A DNA stretch of 64,000 nt from Rhodospirillales bacterium (GCA_020638285.1 JACKIV010000003.1:1-64000); one strand, 5' to 3'; counted from the first letter of the stretch, positions 34,338 to 43,313 are shown. The notes: a model not told the origin generated them from the letters alone. Translations and numbers: made by a program.

Positions 34338-35644
34338 ATATCCTGTTGATTGGATCCGGCGGGCGCGAACATGCCCTGGCATGGAAACTGGCGTCCTCGC
34401 CCCTGTGTTCGCGCCTGATCGCCGCGCCGGGAAATCCGGGAATCGCAGAGCATGCCGAATGTGTTTCTGTGCAGGCCGACGATGTAGAGGGTCTTGTTGC
34501 TCTGGCGCAGGACCGGAAAATTGATTTCGTTGTCCCGGGACCGGAAGTGCCGCTGGTTCTGGGGCTTGCGGATCGTCTGCGCGCGATCGGGATTCCCGTT
34601 TTTGGTCCGTCTCAGGCCGCCGCGCGGCTGGAGGGGTCCAAAGGCTTTATGAAGGATCTGTGCGCGAAATATGACATTCCGACGGCGGCTTATGCGCGCT
34701 TTACGGATGTCGCCAAGGCCCGCGCCTTTATTGAAAAAACCGGCGCGCCGATTGTCGTCAAGGCCGACGGGCTGGCCGCCGGTAAGGGCGTTGTGGTGGC
34801 CCAAAGCGTGGAAGAGGCTTGTCAGGCCGCAGACTCCATGCTTTCCGCGCCCGGCGCCTCCATCGTGGTCGAGCAGTTTCTGGACGGCGAAGAGGTGAGT
34901 TATTTCGCCTTGACGGACGGGCGGACGGTCCTGCCCTTTGCTTCGGCGCAGGATCACAAGCGCGTCTTTGACGGGGACGAAGGCCCGAATACGGGCGGGA
35001 TGGGGGCCTATAGTCCCGCGCATCTGATGACGCCCTATCTGGAGGCAAAAATTCTGGAGCGGATCGTCTGGCCGACGGTGGATGCGATGGCGGCGGAGGG
35101 GTGTCCGTTTTCCGGGGTGCTTTATGCCGGGGTGATGGTCTGCAATGGCGAGCCGTATCTTCTGGAATATAACGTGCGGTTCGGGGATCCGGAGTGCCAG
35201 CCGATCATGATGCGTCTGGACAGCGATATCGTGCCTGTTTTGCTGGCCTCGGCGCAGGGGCGTCTGGCGGAGGTCAAACCGTCCGATCTGGTCTGGTCGT
35301 ATGATCCTGCCCTGTGCGTCGTCATGGCGGCCAAAGGCTATCCGGGGTCGTATGTTCGGGGTGGAAAAATTACGGGAATAGATGCCGCGCAGGCTCTTTC
35401 GGGCGTGCGGGTTTTCCACGCCGGGACGGCGCGCGGGGCGGATGGTGCTTTGATCGCACATGGCGGGCGCGTTCTGGGGGGCAGTGCGCGGGGGGAAACG
35501 ATTGCGCGGGCCCAGAGCCGCGCCTATGAGGCTGTAGACACAATCGTCTGGGCGGACGGGTTCTGCCGCCGCGATATCGGCTGGCGTGCGGTGGCGGAGC
35601 AGCGGGACAGGGCCGCCGCCCGATCAGGACGCGGCGGGGCGTAA
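34334..35644 (+). CDS. purD: Phosphoribosylamine-glycine ligase (GAR synthetase)
   Basis: 436 residues, ATP-grasp enzyme of purine synthesis. ILLIGSGGREHALAWKLA at the N-terminus, KADGLAAGKGVVVA and NTGGMGAYSPA, then YNVRFGDPECQPIM are diagnostic. Its last 21 bases overlap the remnant response-regulator frame on the other strand; the C-terminal tail RAAARSGRGGA is not conserved and may be an extension created when that gene decayed. Confidence 0.96.
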   Translation: MNILLIGSGGREHALAWKLASSPLCSRLIAAPGNPGIAEHAECVSVQADDVEGLVALAQDRKIDFVVPGPEVPLVLGLADRLRAIGIPVFGPSQAAARLEGSKGFMKDLCAKYDIPTAAYARFTDVAKARAFIEKTGAPIVVKADGLAAGKGVVVAQSVEEACQAADSMLSAPGASIVVEQFLDGEEVSYFALTDGRTVLPFASAQDHKRVFDGDEGPNTGGMGAYSPAHLMTPYLEAKILERIVWPTVDAMAAEGCPFSGVLYAGVMVCNGEPYLLEYNVRFGDPECQPIMMRLDSDIVPVLLASAQGRLAEVKPSDLVWSYDPALCVVMAAKGYPGSYVRGGKITGIDAAQALSGVRVFHAGTARGADGALIAHGGRVLGGSARGETIARAQSRAYEAVDTIVWADGFCRRDIGWRAVAEQRDRAAARSGRGGA

Positions 35645-35884
35645 TTTGCGATAAAGTGTGGATTTCGCCAAGCCGAGCGCGGTCGCGGCCTGGGTCATGT
35701 TGCCGTGGAAATAGGTCAGGGCGTTCTGAATGGCGGCCTGCAGGCGTTCTTTTTCAACCGGTTTCGTGAGAAAGTCATAGGCTCCGGCTTTCATGGCTTC
35801 GACCGCCAGATCGATCTCTTTCTGTCCGGTCAGCATGATGACGGGGAGGCCAGGATGAGCGGGAGTTGTTTGTCCTGTTCTCAA
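35624..35884 (-). pseudogene. Response regulator remnant (half receiver joined to a Fis-type HTH)
   Basis: 86 residues remain, from a TTG that is probably not a real start. LPVIMLTGQKEIDLAVEAM and GAYDFLTKP are the second half of a receiver domain, including the conserved Thr and Lys; the phosphorylated Asp is missing. ALTYFHGNMTQAATALGLAKSTLYRKL (27 residues: key points GN, TQAA, LG, STLYRKL) is a Fis/NtrC-type helix-turn-helix, and it follows the receiver directly, with no AAA+ domain between. At least two deletions are implied: one of the N-terminus, one of the middle. Confidence 0.75.
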
Positions 35885-36168
35885 AGCAGGCGGATCTGGC
35901 GCAGGATCGTCTGGACCAGGCCTGTGAAAACGCTCAAGACGAGGAATGGCGCAGCGCCGCCCATAAATTCAAGGGGGCCGCGGCCAATCTTGGCGCGGAA
36001 AGATTGTCGGAGGTGTGCTTCGCTGCGGAAATCGGTTTTTCGCAAGCGCAGGAGGTCAAAAGGGATTGTCTTTCCGCGATCCGGCGTGGGTATGAGGACG
36101 TCCGGAATTTCCTCCATCTGCGGATGCAGGATGCCGTAGGGGCTGTGTCTGGAAATGCGTTGGGTTAG
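35866..36168 (+). pseudogene. Hpt (histidine phosphotransfer) domain remnant
   Basis: 100 residues from a TTG. The Hpt signature AAHKFKGAAANLGAERL contains the phosphorylatable His, and SEVCFAAEIGF follows. The helix before it begins at LFVLFSKQADLA; in-frame codons encode Asp-Glu-Arg-Glu just upstream, then a stop is met. So the usual N-terminal helix and start codon are missing. It is head-to-head with the receiver remnant, and the two homologies meet near 35855. It could still be made from the TTG, but no ribosome site is apparent. Confidence 0.6.
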
Positions 36169-36174
36169 TTTCTT

Positions 36175-37725
36175 TTACCCGTTCATCCGTCCGATGATCC
36201 CGGTTGTACTGTGGCCCGGCGCGAAGGACAAAAGACAGACCTGCCCGCCGCTGCGCTGGACAAACTCTGCGCCTACAACGGTTTCGATGGTATAGTCCCC
36301 GCCCTTGAACAGGATATCGGGGCGCAGCGCCTGAATGATGCTCAAGGGCGTGTCGTTTTCCGCCGGGTTTGCTCCGAAAAACACCACCAGATCGACCGCG
36401 CCCAGCGCGCCGATCACGGTTGCCCGGTCTGCATGGGTGTTGACGGGGCGGGAGGGGCCTTTGAGCCGCCGGACGGACTCATCGTGATTGAGCCCGACAA
36501 CGAGCCGGTCGCACTTCCCCCGCGCCTGCGCCAGCAATCCCACATGGCCGGGGTGGAGAATGTCGAAACATCCGTTGGTAAAGCCAACCTTCAAACCGCG
36601 TGCTTGCCACAGGCGGACCTGTTCCACCGCCGCCTCCATATCCAGAACGGGGGCGATCTGCACCCGTTCGGAATCGGCCCGGTCGTCTGCGCGTGGGGTG
36701 TCCGGCGTGCGCAGGGCTTGCGTCAGTTCCGCCGCCCGGATGGGGGCTGTGCCGACCTTTCCCACGACGATTCCGCCTGCCCGGTTGGCAAGGCTCGCGG
36801 CCTGAGACAGGCTGGCTCCGGCAGCCAGAGCGGCGGCCAGGGTTGCAATCACGGTATCGCCCGCGCCCGAGACGTCGTAAACCTCGCGGGCCTGTGCGCG
36901 CAGGTGCAAGGGGCGTTCAAAGTCTGGACTACCGGGTTTTTTCCGAATAATCGTCATGCCTTCGGCGGCGCGGGTGGCCACCATCGCGTCAATGCCCGAT
37001 GCGGCGCAGACCCGGTGCGCGGCGGCGACCACGGAGTCGTCATCCGGAAGGGGGCCGCCGTCGCTGGCCTCGGCCAGTTCCTTGCGATTCGGGGTGACGA
37101 CGGACGCGCCGCGATACCGGGCATAATTCCGCCCCTTGGGGTCGACAAGAACGGGGATATTCCGGGTCCGCGCCGCCGCGATCAGGTCGGCAAGGAGATC
37201 GTCTGTCAGAACCCCTTTCCCGTAATCCGACAGGACAAGAGCGCCAACCTGTGGCAGAGCCGCCTTTGCCGCCGCGAGAATCTGCTCCGCGCAGGGCACG
37301 GAAATCGGCGATGTCTGTTCAAAATCGGCGCGCAGAAGCTGCTGATGTCCCGCCAGAAAGCGGGTTTTCACAGTTGTCGGGCGGCTGGAATCTGTAAAAA
37401 GTCCGGTGCAATCTGCGCCCATGCCTTCGGCGAGCGCCCGGACGGACGCTCCGTCCTCGTCCGATCCGGTCAGGGAGACCAGAATCGGGCGGGATTTCAG
37501 TCCACTCAGGTTTGAAACCACGTTTCCGGCTCCGCCCAGCATCCGGTTTTCCCGGCGAATCGACAGAACCGGAACCGGGCTTTCCGGCGAGATACGCTCA
37601 ACGGTTCCGGATACAAATCGGTCGAGCATGATGTCGCCAACGACCAGAATCGCTTTTCCCGCCATGGACTCTATAATCTGTCCGAGGGCGTATGATTCGG
37701 CGGACACATCGGTGTTTGCGGGCAT
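36175..37725 (-). CDS. hldE: Bifunctional heptose 7-phosphate kinase / heptose 1-phosphate adenylyltransferase
   Basis: 516 residues from the ATG at 37725, with AAGGA upstream (a further ATG at 37779 is possible). Domain 1 is a ribokinase-like kinase (GDIMLDRFVSGTVERISPE, GGAGNVVSNL, VSGAGDTVIATLAA). Domain 2 is a cytidylyltransferase-fold with TNGCFDILHPGHVGLL and the HxGH motif. It makes ADP-heptose precursor for the LPS inner core. Usually linked to other LPS genes, here alone. Confidence 0.96.
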   Translation of the reverse strand: MPANTDVSAESYALGQIIESMAGKAILVVGDIMLDRFVSGTVERISPESPVPVLSIRRENRMLGGAGNVVSNLSGLKSRPILVSLTGSDEDGASVRALAEGMGADCTGLFTDSSRPTTVKTRFLAGHQQLLRADFEQTSPISVPCAEQILAAAKAALPQVGALVLSDYGKGVLTDDLLADLIAAARTRNIPVLVDPKGRNYARYRGASVVTPNRKELAEASDGGPLPDDDSVVAAAHRVCAASGIDAMVATRAAEGMTIIRKKPGSPDFERPLHLRAQAREVYDVSGAGDTVIATLAAALAAGASLSQAASLANRAGGIVVGKVGTAPIRAAELTQALRTPDTPRADDRADSERVQIAPVLDMEAAVEQVRLWQARGLKVGFTNGCFDILHPGHVGLLAQARGKCDRLVVGLNHDESVRRLKGPSRPVNTHADRATVIGALGAVDLVVFFGANPAENDTPLSIIQALRPDILFKGGDYTIETVVGAEFVQRSGGQVCLLSFAPGHSTTGIIGRMNG

Positions 37726-37853
37726 GGCAGGGTGTCCTTTACTGAGGGGTACAGGCTCCTTTTCTGCCCGTTTGTTCATCTTTCGTCAACCATTCTCCTG
37801 TCTAATGGTATAAGACATAATATTGTTTTAACCCTGAAAATCGGGATGGGCGC

Positions 37854-38822
37854 GTGGGCACGGAACGCACAGAGGCAGGGCGGTATACAGGCGTCTTAAG
37901 CGCGATCAAGGCCCGGCTCGAACGCAACAGGGTTGGTGAACTCCTCCTTTATTATGGATTGATTACCCCGGTTGATTTGCGCGAGACTCTGGCGCTTCAA
38001 AAAAGCACCGGCCAGCCGGTTGGCCATATTCTCATTCAAAAAGGCCTGATTTCCGGGGTTATGCTGCGGCGGATTCTGATGCGTCAATGGATGCTGCGTG
38101 GACTGGCAGGGCTGGTGGCGCTGTTTTTGTCTTTTGGCGGGGCAGGGGGCGTCAAGCATGCCCGCGCTGCCGATCAGGGCGTGTCCTCATCTGCACCCAT
38201 TGTTGCGGTGGCTGCCCACAGCGGCGGATTTCCGCCCTTGACGGCCTTTCCGGCTCTGTTCGGATCGCAGGAGCGGGCTTCGGACAATCTGAAACCCTTC
38301 ACGAAGTGGTCGGGGATGTTCGAACGCTTTGACCGGGTGGTCCATCAAGCCGAATCGACAAAGGTTGTTTCTGAATGGAAAGCCACAATCCGTTCCTGGG
38401 CTGGCTTGCCCTTGACCGAGATGGCGGAGCGGGTGAATTCCTATGTAAATTCTTACCCTTATATTCTGGATCAGGATAACTGGGGCTTGAGCGATTACTG
38501 GGAATCTCCCCCCGAATTTTTCATGCGCGGGGGAGATTGCGAAGATTTCGCCATCGCGAAGTATGCATCCCTGCGGGCTCTGGACGTGCCGGAAGAGCGC
38601 CTGCGTCTGGCCATTGTGCATGACAATGTGAAAAACATCCCTCATGCGGTTTTGATCGTGTACGATGAGACAGGCGGGGCGCTGGTGCTTGACAACCAAA
38701 GTCAGGACGTTCGCCAGCATAGCCGCGTTGCGACGCGCTATCGTCCTATTTTCTCGATCAATCGGGAGGCGTGGTGGCTCCACAACACGCCGGATCATAC
38801 GGTTATCGCCTCAACACGCTGA
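37854..38822 (+). CDS. Membrane LapG-like cysteine protease with N-terminal MshEN-type domain
   Basis: 322 residues, GTG start. Residues 26-49 and 55-78 are two copies of the 24-residue pattern known for MshEN c-di-GMP-binding domains: RVG, two aliphatics, G, two aliphatics, L, L and a final Gln at the fixed spacings; the second has Pro for Arg. The spacer is five residues. A membrane segment (about 80-98) follows. The periplasmic domain is a bacterial transglutaminase-like cysteine peptidase (BTLCP/LapG): Cys229 in GGDCEDFA, His264 in IPHAVLIV, Asp280 in LVLDNQ. LapG cuts surface adhesins in other bacteria under c-di-GMP control through LapD. Confidence 0.85.
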   Translation: MGTERTEAGRYTGVLSAIKARLERNRVGELLLYYGLITPVDLRETLALQKSTGQPVGHILIQKGLISGVMLRRILMRQWMLRGLAGLVALFLSFGGAGGVKHARAADQGVSSSAPIVAVAAHSGGFPPLTAFPALFGSQERASDNLKPFTKWSGMFERFDRVVHQAESTKVVSEWKATIRSWAGLPLTEMAERVNSYVNSYPYILDQDNWGLSDYWESPPEFFMRGGDCEDFAIAKYASLRALDVPEERLRLAIVHDNVKNIPHAVLIVYDETGGALVLDNQSQDVRQHSRVATRYRPIFSINREAWWLHNTPDHTVIASTR

Positions 38823-38824
38823 TT

Positions 38825-39766
38825 TTACAAAACCCATTCGCTTTCATCCATCTCTCCGCTGCGGATTTTTTCCTCAATCTGCGGGGCGAGGGTTTTGCGG
38901 GCGATATCTTCGGCATCCACAAGAATTCGGTGAAACTCCGGGCGTTCCGGGCGATAAAAGACGTCGTGGCCCTGATCGAACTGCCGTATCGCGTTGTTCA
39001 GACGGCCAAGGCGGGCTTCTCCTTCCGTCAGTTTCCGGGCATCGTCGCTTCCGGCCTCAATCAGGCCGTAATGGCGCCGCACGCGTCCGGAACCCACCTG
39101 AAAAGCCAGTTGGATTCCTTCAAGAAATGCGGCGGCTGCTCCCAGGGGTGGTGAGGGGCGCAGCGTCGTGCCTCCGCGTGGTTTGGCCGTAAAATTAAAA
39201 GTGGCTGTTCGTGCCGCGCCGCGCAGGATGACACCGATTTTTGCCTGTTTGGGGCGCACATTTACGACCAGAGCGACGTTGGAATCGTGGGAAATCCGGA
39301 CGTCTTTTCCGGCTTTTCGGAAGGCTTCTTCGGCGATGGAAATGGCTTCCGCGTACGTCTTCATGCTTTTAAAATCAAGTCCCTCGACGATGTCCAGAAG
39401 GGGGTGATGTTCGTTTTCTGTAAAGATGGCTTTCCCTTCGTGATAAACAGCGCACCAGCGATTCGGGTTATATTGTCGCTCATAGCCTTCAATGACACTT
39501 TCCCATGCGCTTGCCCAGTCAAAAGGCGGAGAGCGAAAGGCCAGGGAGCCGTCCGTTCCCGCGTGAACGATTCGTGCGGCCATGCGGACACAGCTGTGCA
39601 TGTTCTGGGTCCGGATGACAAAGGTCTCGGTAATGCCAGAGGGGTACTCCTGCGTGACAACCATACGATTGCTCAGCGCAACAACGGGGGGTTCCGTCGC
39701 TTGCGGGTCTGCGTCTTTAATGACGAATTTTTCACGCAGCAGCGTGGTGGAAAAATCATGACTCAT
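38825..39766 (-). CDS. Hypothetical protein
   Basis: 313 residues from the ATG at 39766, with a GGCGGGA-like site upstream. No signal peptide or membrane segment. The N-terminal half has a beta-rich pattern (FVIKDADPQ, TEPPVVALSNRMVVTQEY, CVRMAARIVHAGTDG); the second half contains ATFNFTAKPRGGTTLRPS and a long charged C-terminal helix (EEKIRSGEMDESEWVL). It is tail-to-tail with the LapG-like gene, three bases apart. Not recognised. Confidence 0.6.
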   Translation of the reverse strand: MSHDFSTTLLREKFVIKDADPQATEPPVVALSNRMVVTQEYPSGITETFVIRTQNMHSCVRMAARIVHAGTDGSLAFRSPPFDWASAWESVIEGYERQYNPNRWCAVYHEGKAIFTENEHHPLLDIVEGLDFKSMKTYAEAISIAEEAFRKAGKDVRISHDSNVALVVNVRPKQAKIGVILRGAARTATFNFTAKPRGGTTLRPSPPLGAAAAFLEGIQLAFQVGSGRVRRHYGLIEAGSDDARKLTEGEARLGRLNNAIRQFDQGHDVFYRPERPEFHRILVDAEDIARKTLAPQIEEKIRSGEMDESEWVL

Positions 39767-39857
39767 AAAAAAATCCCGCCGCGCCAACCCTCCGCAGAAG
39801 TATCAGGCGAAGTGTAAATCATTTTCAGGGAAAGCGTAAGACTCTCCCTTGCCGCCT

Positions 39858-40565
39858 TCAGGCTGTTCCGGATTTTTTCTTTTTTTCCTCTTCGGCGTCG
39901 CGCAGGACATAACCCCGGCCCCAGACGGTTTCGATATAATTTTCACCGCTTGCCGCCATTTCAAGCTTCTTGCGCAGCTTGCAGATGAACACGTCGATGA
40001 TCTTGACTTCGGGCTCGTCCATACCGCCGTAGAGGTGGTTGAGGAACATTTCCTTGGTCAGGGTCGTTCCCTTGCGCAGGGACAACAATTCCAGAATGCC
40101 ATATTCCTTGCCTGTGAGGTGCAGCGGCTTGCCGTCCACCTCGACCGTACGCGTGTCCAGATTGACACGGATTTTCCCGGTGACAATCTCGGACTGGGAG
40201 TGGCCCTGGCTGCGGCGGACGATGGCCTGAATCCGGGCAATCAACTCGCGCTTGTCGAAGGGTTTGGTCAGGTAGTCGTCGGCGCCAAAGCCCAGACCTT
40301 TGAGTTTATTGTCCAGTTCGGTCAGACCGGAAAGGATCAAAATCGGCGTGGCCACCTTGGCTGCGCGCAGACGCTTCAAAACTTCATATCCGTCCATGTC
40401 CGGCAGGAGCAGATCAAGGATGATGATGTCATAATCGTACAGCTTTCCGATTTCCAGCCCGTCTTCCCCCAGATCGGTCGTGTCGATCACGAATCCGTCG
40501 GATTTGAGCATCAGTTCAATGCTTTTGGCTGTCGCCTTGTCGTCTTCCACGAGTAGTACACGCAT
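39858..40565 (-). CDS. ctrA: Cell-cycle response regulator CtrA
   Basis: 235 residues. Receiver domain: acidic pair in MRVLLVEDDKATAKS, phosphorylation site Asp51 in IILDLLLPDMDG, and Lys in YLTKPFDKRE. OmpR-type winged helix: LTGKEYGILELLSLRKG, LYGGMDEPEVKIIDVFI, RKKLE and GENYIETVWGRGYVLRD. Near identity to Caulobacter CtrA in memory, including the length. It is the master regulator of cell cycle, division and motility in alphaproteobacteria. The ATG at 40565 starts directly on the receiver. Its upstream region carries two TTAACCAT half-sites, so autoregulation is likely. Confidence 0.96.
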   Translation of the reverse strand: MRVLLVEDDKATAKSIELMLKSDGFVIDTTDLGEDGLEIGKLYDYDIIILDLLLPDMDGYEVLKRLRAAKVATPILILSGLTELDNKLKGLGFGADDYLTKPFDKRELIARIQAIVRRSQGHSQSEIVTGKIRVNLDTRTVEVDGKPLHLTGKEYGILELLSLRKGTTLTKEMFLNHLYGGMDEPEVKIIDVFICKLRKKLEMAASGENYIETVWGRGYVLRDAEEEKKKKSGTA

Positions 40566-40623
40566 GATAAATCCCCCGTTTTGCGTCTGAAAAGGACCCC
40601 CGGATGTCCTTGGCCTTTTGACC

Positions 40624-40662
40624 TTAAGGATGGTTAATCTTAACACATTTTGCAATGGTTAA
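40624..40662 (-). promoter_or_regulatory. CtrA half-sites upstream of ctrA
   Basis: TTAACCAT occurs twice on the minus strand: its complement ATGGTTAA lies at 40630-40637 and 40655-40662. Two further TTAA tetramers are at 40624-40627 and 40640-40643. The TTAA pair at 40624/40634 has a 6-base spacer, not the 7 of the canonical TTAA-N7-TTAA box. The octamers match the CtrA half-site known from Caulobacter. No GANTC methylation site was found in the 170 bases upstream. Confidence 0.55.
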
Positions 40663-40738
40663 CAAAAGAAATCAGAAGATAATCTGAAAAATTAAGAAAG
40701 CGGGCTAATATGTTGATTTTGTTTTGTATAATCCATGT

Positions 40739-41752
40739 CTAGGCTACAAGGGTCAGGCAGGGTTGCGCCTCTTTTCCCAGGCCATAATGACGGTCAAGCG
40801 CCTGTTTCCAGAGGAAATCCATAAAGCGATTCGTATCCGTGTGAACCGGGCTGTCGGGGGAAAGGGTCGAGACGTAGTTAAATTGTGTCCGAATGTCTTT
40901 TGCATCCATCAGGGACCAGTGACCATCCCGCCTGTAGGCTAGCGCGGTTCCATGGGTAAACCCGTCACCACAATTCATGTAGACGATCCCGGTGCCTTGA
41001 TGCAACCTGTAATCGCTGACATGGATATGCCCACAGATAATCCCGTCCATGTTGTTTGCGCGTGCGTCCGCGATAGCGGCTTTTCGGAAATCTCCGACGA
41101 TGTTTTTGAACGCTTTTTTTCCAAAGGATGCGAACTGGAAATCCCATGACGGGAGGAGTTTTTGCATGCCCATGTCGCGTTCGATGACCCAGTCGAGGAG
41201 GTCGCTCCCTCTTTGATACCAATGGGTGTTCCTGCGCAGATAAGATGGATCGAAAGTATGGCCGTGTTTAATAGCATAACGGTTGACGGAGGGGTTTTTC
41301 CCACCGTGCCGCGTTTCGAAAATAGCCTCATGGGCGATGGCGATATCATTGATTTTATGCCCGACAAGGGAGTCGAGTTTTTCGTCGTGATTTCCTAAAA
41401 CCCATGTGACTCGGGTTCCACCTCGCGCCAGAGTGAGAATCCGGTCCAGAATCCGGCTATGGGTATGCGGATTAAAATCGGTCTCGTGTTTTTTGCGAGG
41501 CAAAAGAGACAGAAAATCCTGAAAATTATCAGCCTGCTGGCGGGTGCAGACTCCCTTCTCAAGCATCTTATCCAGTCGGTGGAGTAAGAACTCAAAATCG
41601 ACGATGTCTCCGACCATATGGATATCTTCAGGCGGGCCATGGGCGCAGGCACAGGTGAGGAGGATATCCTGTTTTTTAACTCGGGAATAGGGGTGGAAAA
41701 GATGCCAGTCGGAAAAGAAAAAGGCCTGAACGCCGGATTTGTTTTTCTTCAC
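40739..41752 (-). CDS. Calcineurin-like metallophosphatase (LpxH-like superfamily)
   Basis: 337 residues. All metal-binding motifs are visible: SDWHL (normally SDxHL), GDIVDFE, GNHDE and GHIHVSD. Between motifs is a long insert with LARGGTRVTWVL and a helical segment. It is longer than LpxH (about 240 residues) and may be a UDP-2,3-diacylglucosamine pyrophosphatase-like enzyme or an unrelated phosphoesterase. No signal peptide. Confidence 0.85.
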   Translation of the reverse strand: MKKNKSGVQAFFFSDWHLFHPYSRVKKQDILLTCACAHGPPEDIHMVGDIVDFEFLLHRLDKMLEKGVCTRQQADNFQDFLSLLPRKKHETDFNPHTHSRILDRILTLARGGTRVTWVLGNHDEKLDSLVGHKINDIAIAHEAIFETRHGGKNPSVNRYAIKHGHTFDPSYLRRNTHWYQRGSDLLDWVIERDMGMQKLLPSWDFQFASFGKKAFKNIVGDFRKAAIADARANNMDGIICGHIHVSDYRLHQGTGIVYMNCGDGFTHGTALAYRRDGHWSLMDAKDIRTQFNYVSTLSPDSPVHTDTNRFMDFLWKQALDRHYGLGKEAQPCLTLVA

Positions 41753-41918
41753 AAGGGCTCCGTTTGCAAGGACACCTTACCATCGGCTCTTCTTATGCCG
41801 CGTTGTATGTGGCTGTGCAAGGGTAAAATTCGGTTGAAGAGCGCATGGAATACAGATAGTGTTCCGCTTCAGTCCGGAGTAATACGGAAACACTTCTGAG
41901 CAGAGGGATTTTTATAAA

Positions 41919-42728
41919 ATGTCCACGGCAGACACGGTAAAACTCTCGCGGGCCTTCGGCGGGGATCTTCAGCCACGGGGCTTCGATTTCAGGATTGGCG
42001 AAGGTGCGACGCCCGCCTTGATGGTACGTCTTCATCCGGGAGCGACGTTCGTGGCCGAAAGCGGTGGGCTGATGATGAAGGATTCTCAGATTTCCATGAC
42101 TCTTGGGATCGGAAACGGAGGCAGGCAGGGGCTTTTGAGCAAAATCTGGAGCCTTGTCCGTCGCCGGATTGCGGGTGAGACGCTTTTGACCCAGAAATTT
42201 ACCAATGCGACGCAGTGCGATCGGGATTTGCATCTGGTTGCCTCTTATCCGGGCGATATTCTGGCCATTGATCTGCGAGATTTCGGGGGCAGTGTCCTGT
42301 GTCAGAGGGGGGCTTTCATGGCCGGGCCCGGCGGGACGGATGTCAAATTTCATCTGCGCCAAAGCATCGGTTTTGCCCTCTTTGGAAAAGAAAATTTTGT
42401 CATGCAGAAAATCACAGGGGATAATGTGGTTTTCCTGAATGCTGGGGGTGGTCTTGGAGCGGTCGATCTGGGCGCGGGGGATGCCGTGGATATTGATACG
42501 GGATGTTTTGTTGCAACAACGCAGAGCGTTTCCACGAGCATCACAAAGGCAGGGAGCTGGGGGTCTGCTTTCTGGGGCGGCGAGGGATTCTTTCTGGTTC
42601 ACTGCAGGGGGCCGGGCCGTGTCTGGGCCCAGACCATGCCGTTTTCGCGCGAAGTTGCCGCTATTACCCAGGAGCAGAAACGTCAGGCCGGAAAATCGCC
42701 GGGCTTTCTGTCCGACGATCCGAAATAA
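41919..42728 (+). CDS. AIM24 family protein
   Basis: 269 residues. The AIM24/DUF124 double-stranded beta-helix is indicated by MVRLHPGATFVAESGGLMM, MTLGIGNGGRQGLL, HLVASYPGDILAIDL, GAFMAGPGGTDVKF and the DAVDIDTGCFVATT stretch. Members have unknown function; the yeast namesake is a mitochondrial protein affecting membrane organisation. It stands alone between the metallophosphatase and a small gene, both on the other strand. Confidence 0.9.
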   Translation: MSTADTVKLSRAFGGDLQPRGFDFRIGEGATPALMVRLHPGATFVAESGGLMMKDSQISMTLGIGNGGRQGLLSKIWSLVRRRIAGETLLTQKFTNATQCDRDLHLVASYPGDILAIDLRDFGGSVLCQRGAFMAGPGGTDVKFHLRQSIGFALFGKENFVMQKITGDNVVFLNAGGGLGAVDLGAGDAVDIDTGCFVATTQSVSTSITKAGSWGSAFWGGEGFFLVHCRGPGRVWAQTMPFSREVAAITQEQKRQAGKSPGFLSDDPK

Positions 42729-42743
42729 CGGGTATGGTTCTGT

Positions 42744-43076
42744 CTACGGGGTATAATAAGGCTCGGCTATGGGTCTGATGAACATTCCTCCGTTGCCGTC
42801 CTGGTCGACATAGGCCTTTACGATAGCGGCGGTGTCGGGGGACATGGCTTTTCCGCTTGGGCCATCTAAAAGGCCTGATTTCTTCAGGGCATCGGGGTTT
42901 CTGAGCAGCGTTTCCGGGCTCGAGGCCACATTTTCCGGGCAATGGGCCGCGAAAAAGGCATCCGCCAGAAAGTTCTTTTTTTCTTCATTGTCGTGTAAAA
43001 GAGCATAGACAGGGGCCACTGTTGTCAGAGCAATTCCAGTCAGGACATCAGTTTCGTTGTTTTCTTCTTGTTGCAT
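42744..43076 (-). CDS. Hypothetical small protein
   Basis: 110 residues from the ATG at 43076, chosen for AGAGGA seven bases upstream over the longer frame starting at 43172. One weakly hydrophobic segment (DVLTGIALTTVAPVYALL, about 10-27), then a charged helix (HDNEEKKNFLADAFF) and a short Pro-rich end. The 237 bases from here to serA hold no other gene. Function unknown. Confidence 0.5.
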   Translation of the reverse strand: MQQEENNETDVLTGIALTTVAPVYALLHDNEEKKNFLADAFFAAHCPENVASSPETLLRNPDALKKSGLLDGPSGKAMSPDTAAIVKAYVDQDGNGGMFIRPIAEPYYTP

Positions 43077-43313
43077 CCGGTTTTCCTCTATCTCGTTGTT
43101 TTTTCTCAGGTGGAGCTGGTTTTTCTTTCCCATATTCTGGCAAAGATTAGCGGGGCATTGGGAAAAACTCAAGAAAATTTTAATTTTTTATCGCGTTTCA
43201 GTCTCGGGTCTTGCCGGGACGCCATCCGCAGGGCGAAGATTTTTGACATTTCCTGCAGGGCAGGATATGAAGGACGCCTGTTTTCCTCAACAAGACAAAA
43301 TGGGGGTATAGTC

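Noticed and set aside
36211..37515. 434-codon frame on the plus strand
   Set aside because: It lies entirely antisense to hldE, whose domains are unmistakable. GC-rich genes commonly leave such open shadows.
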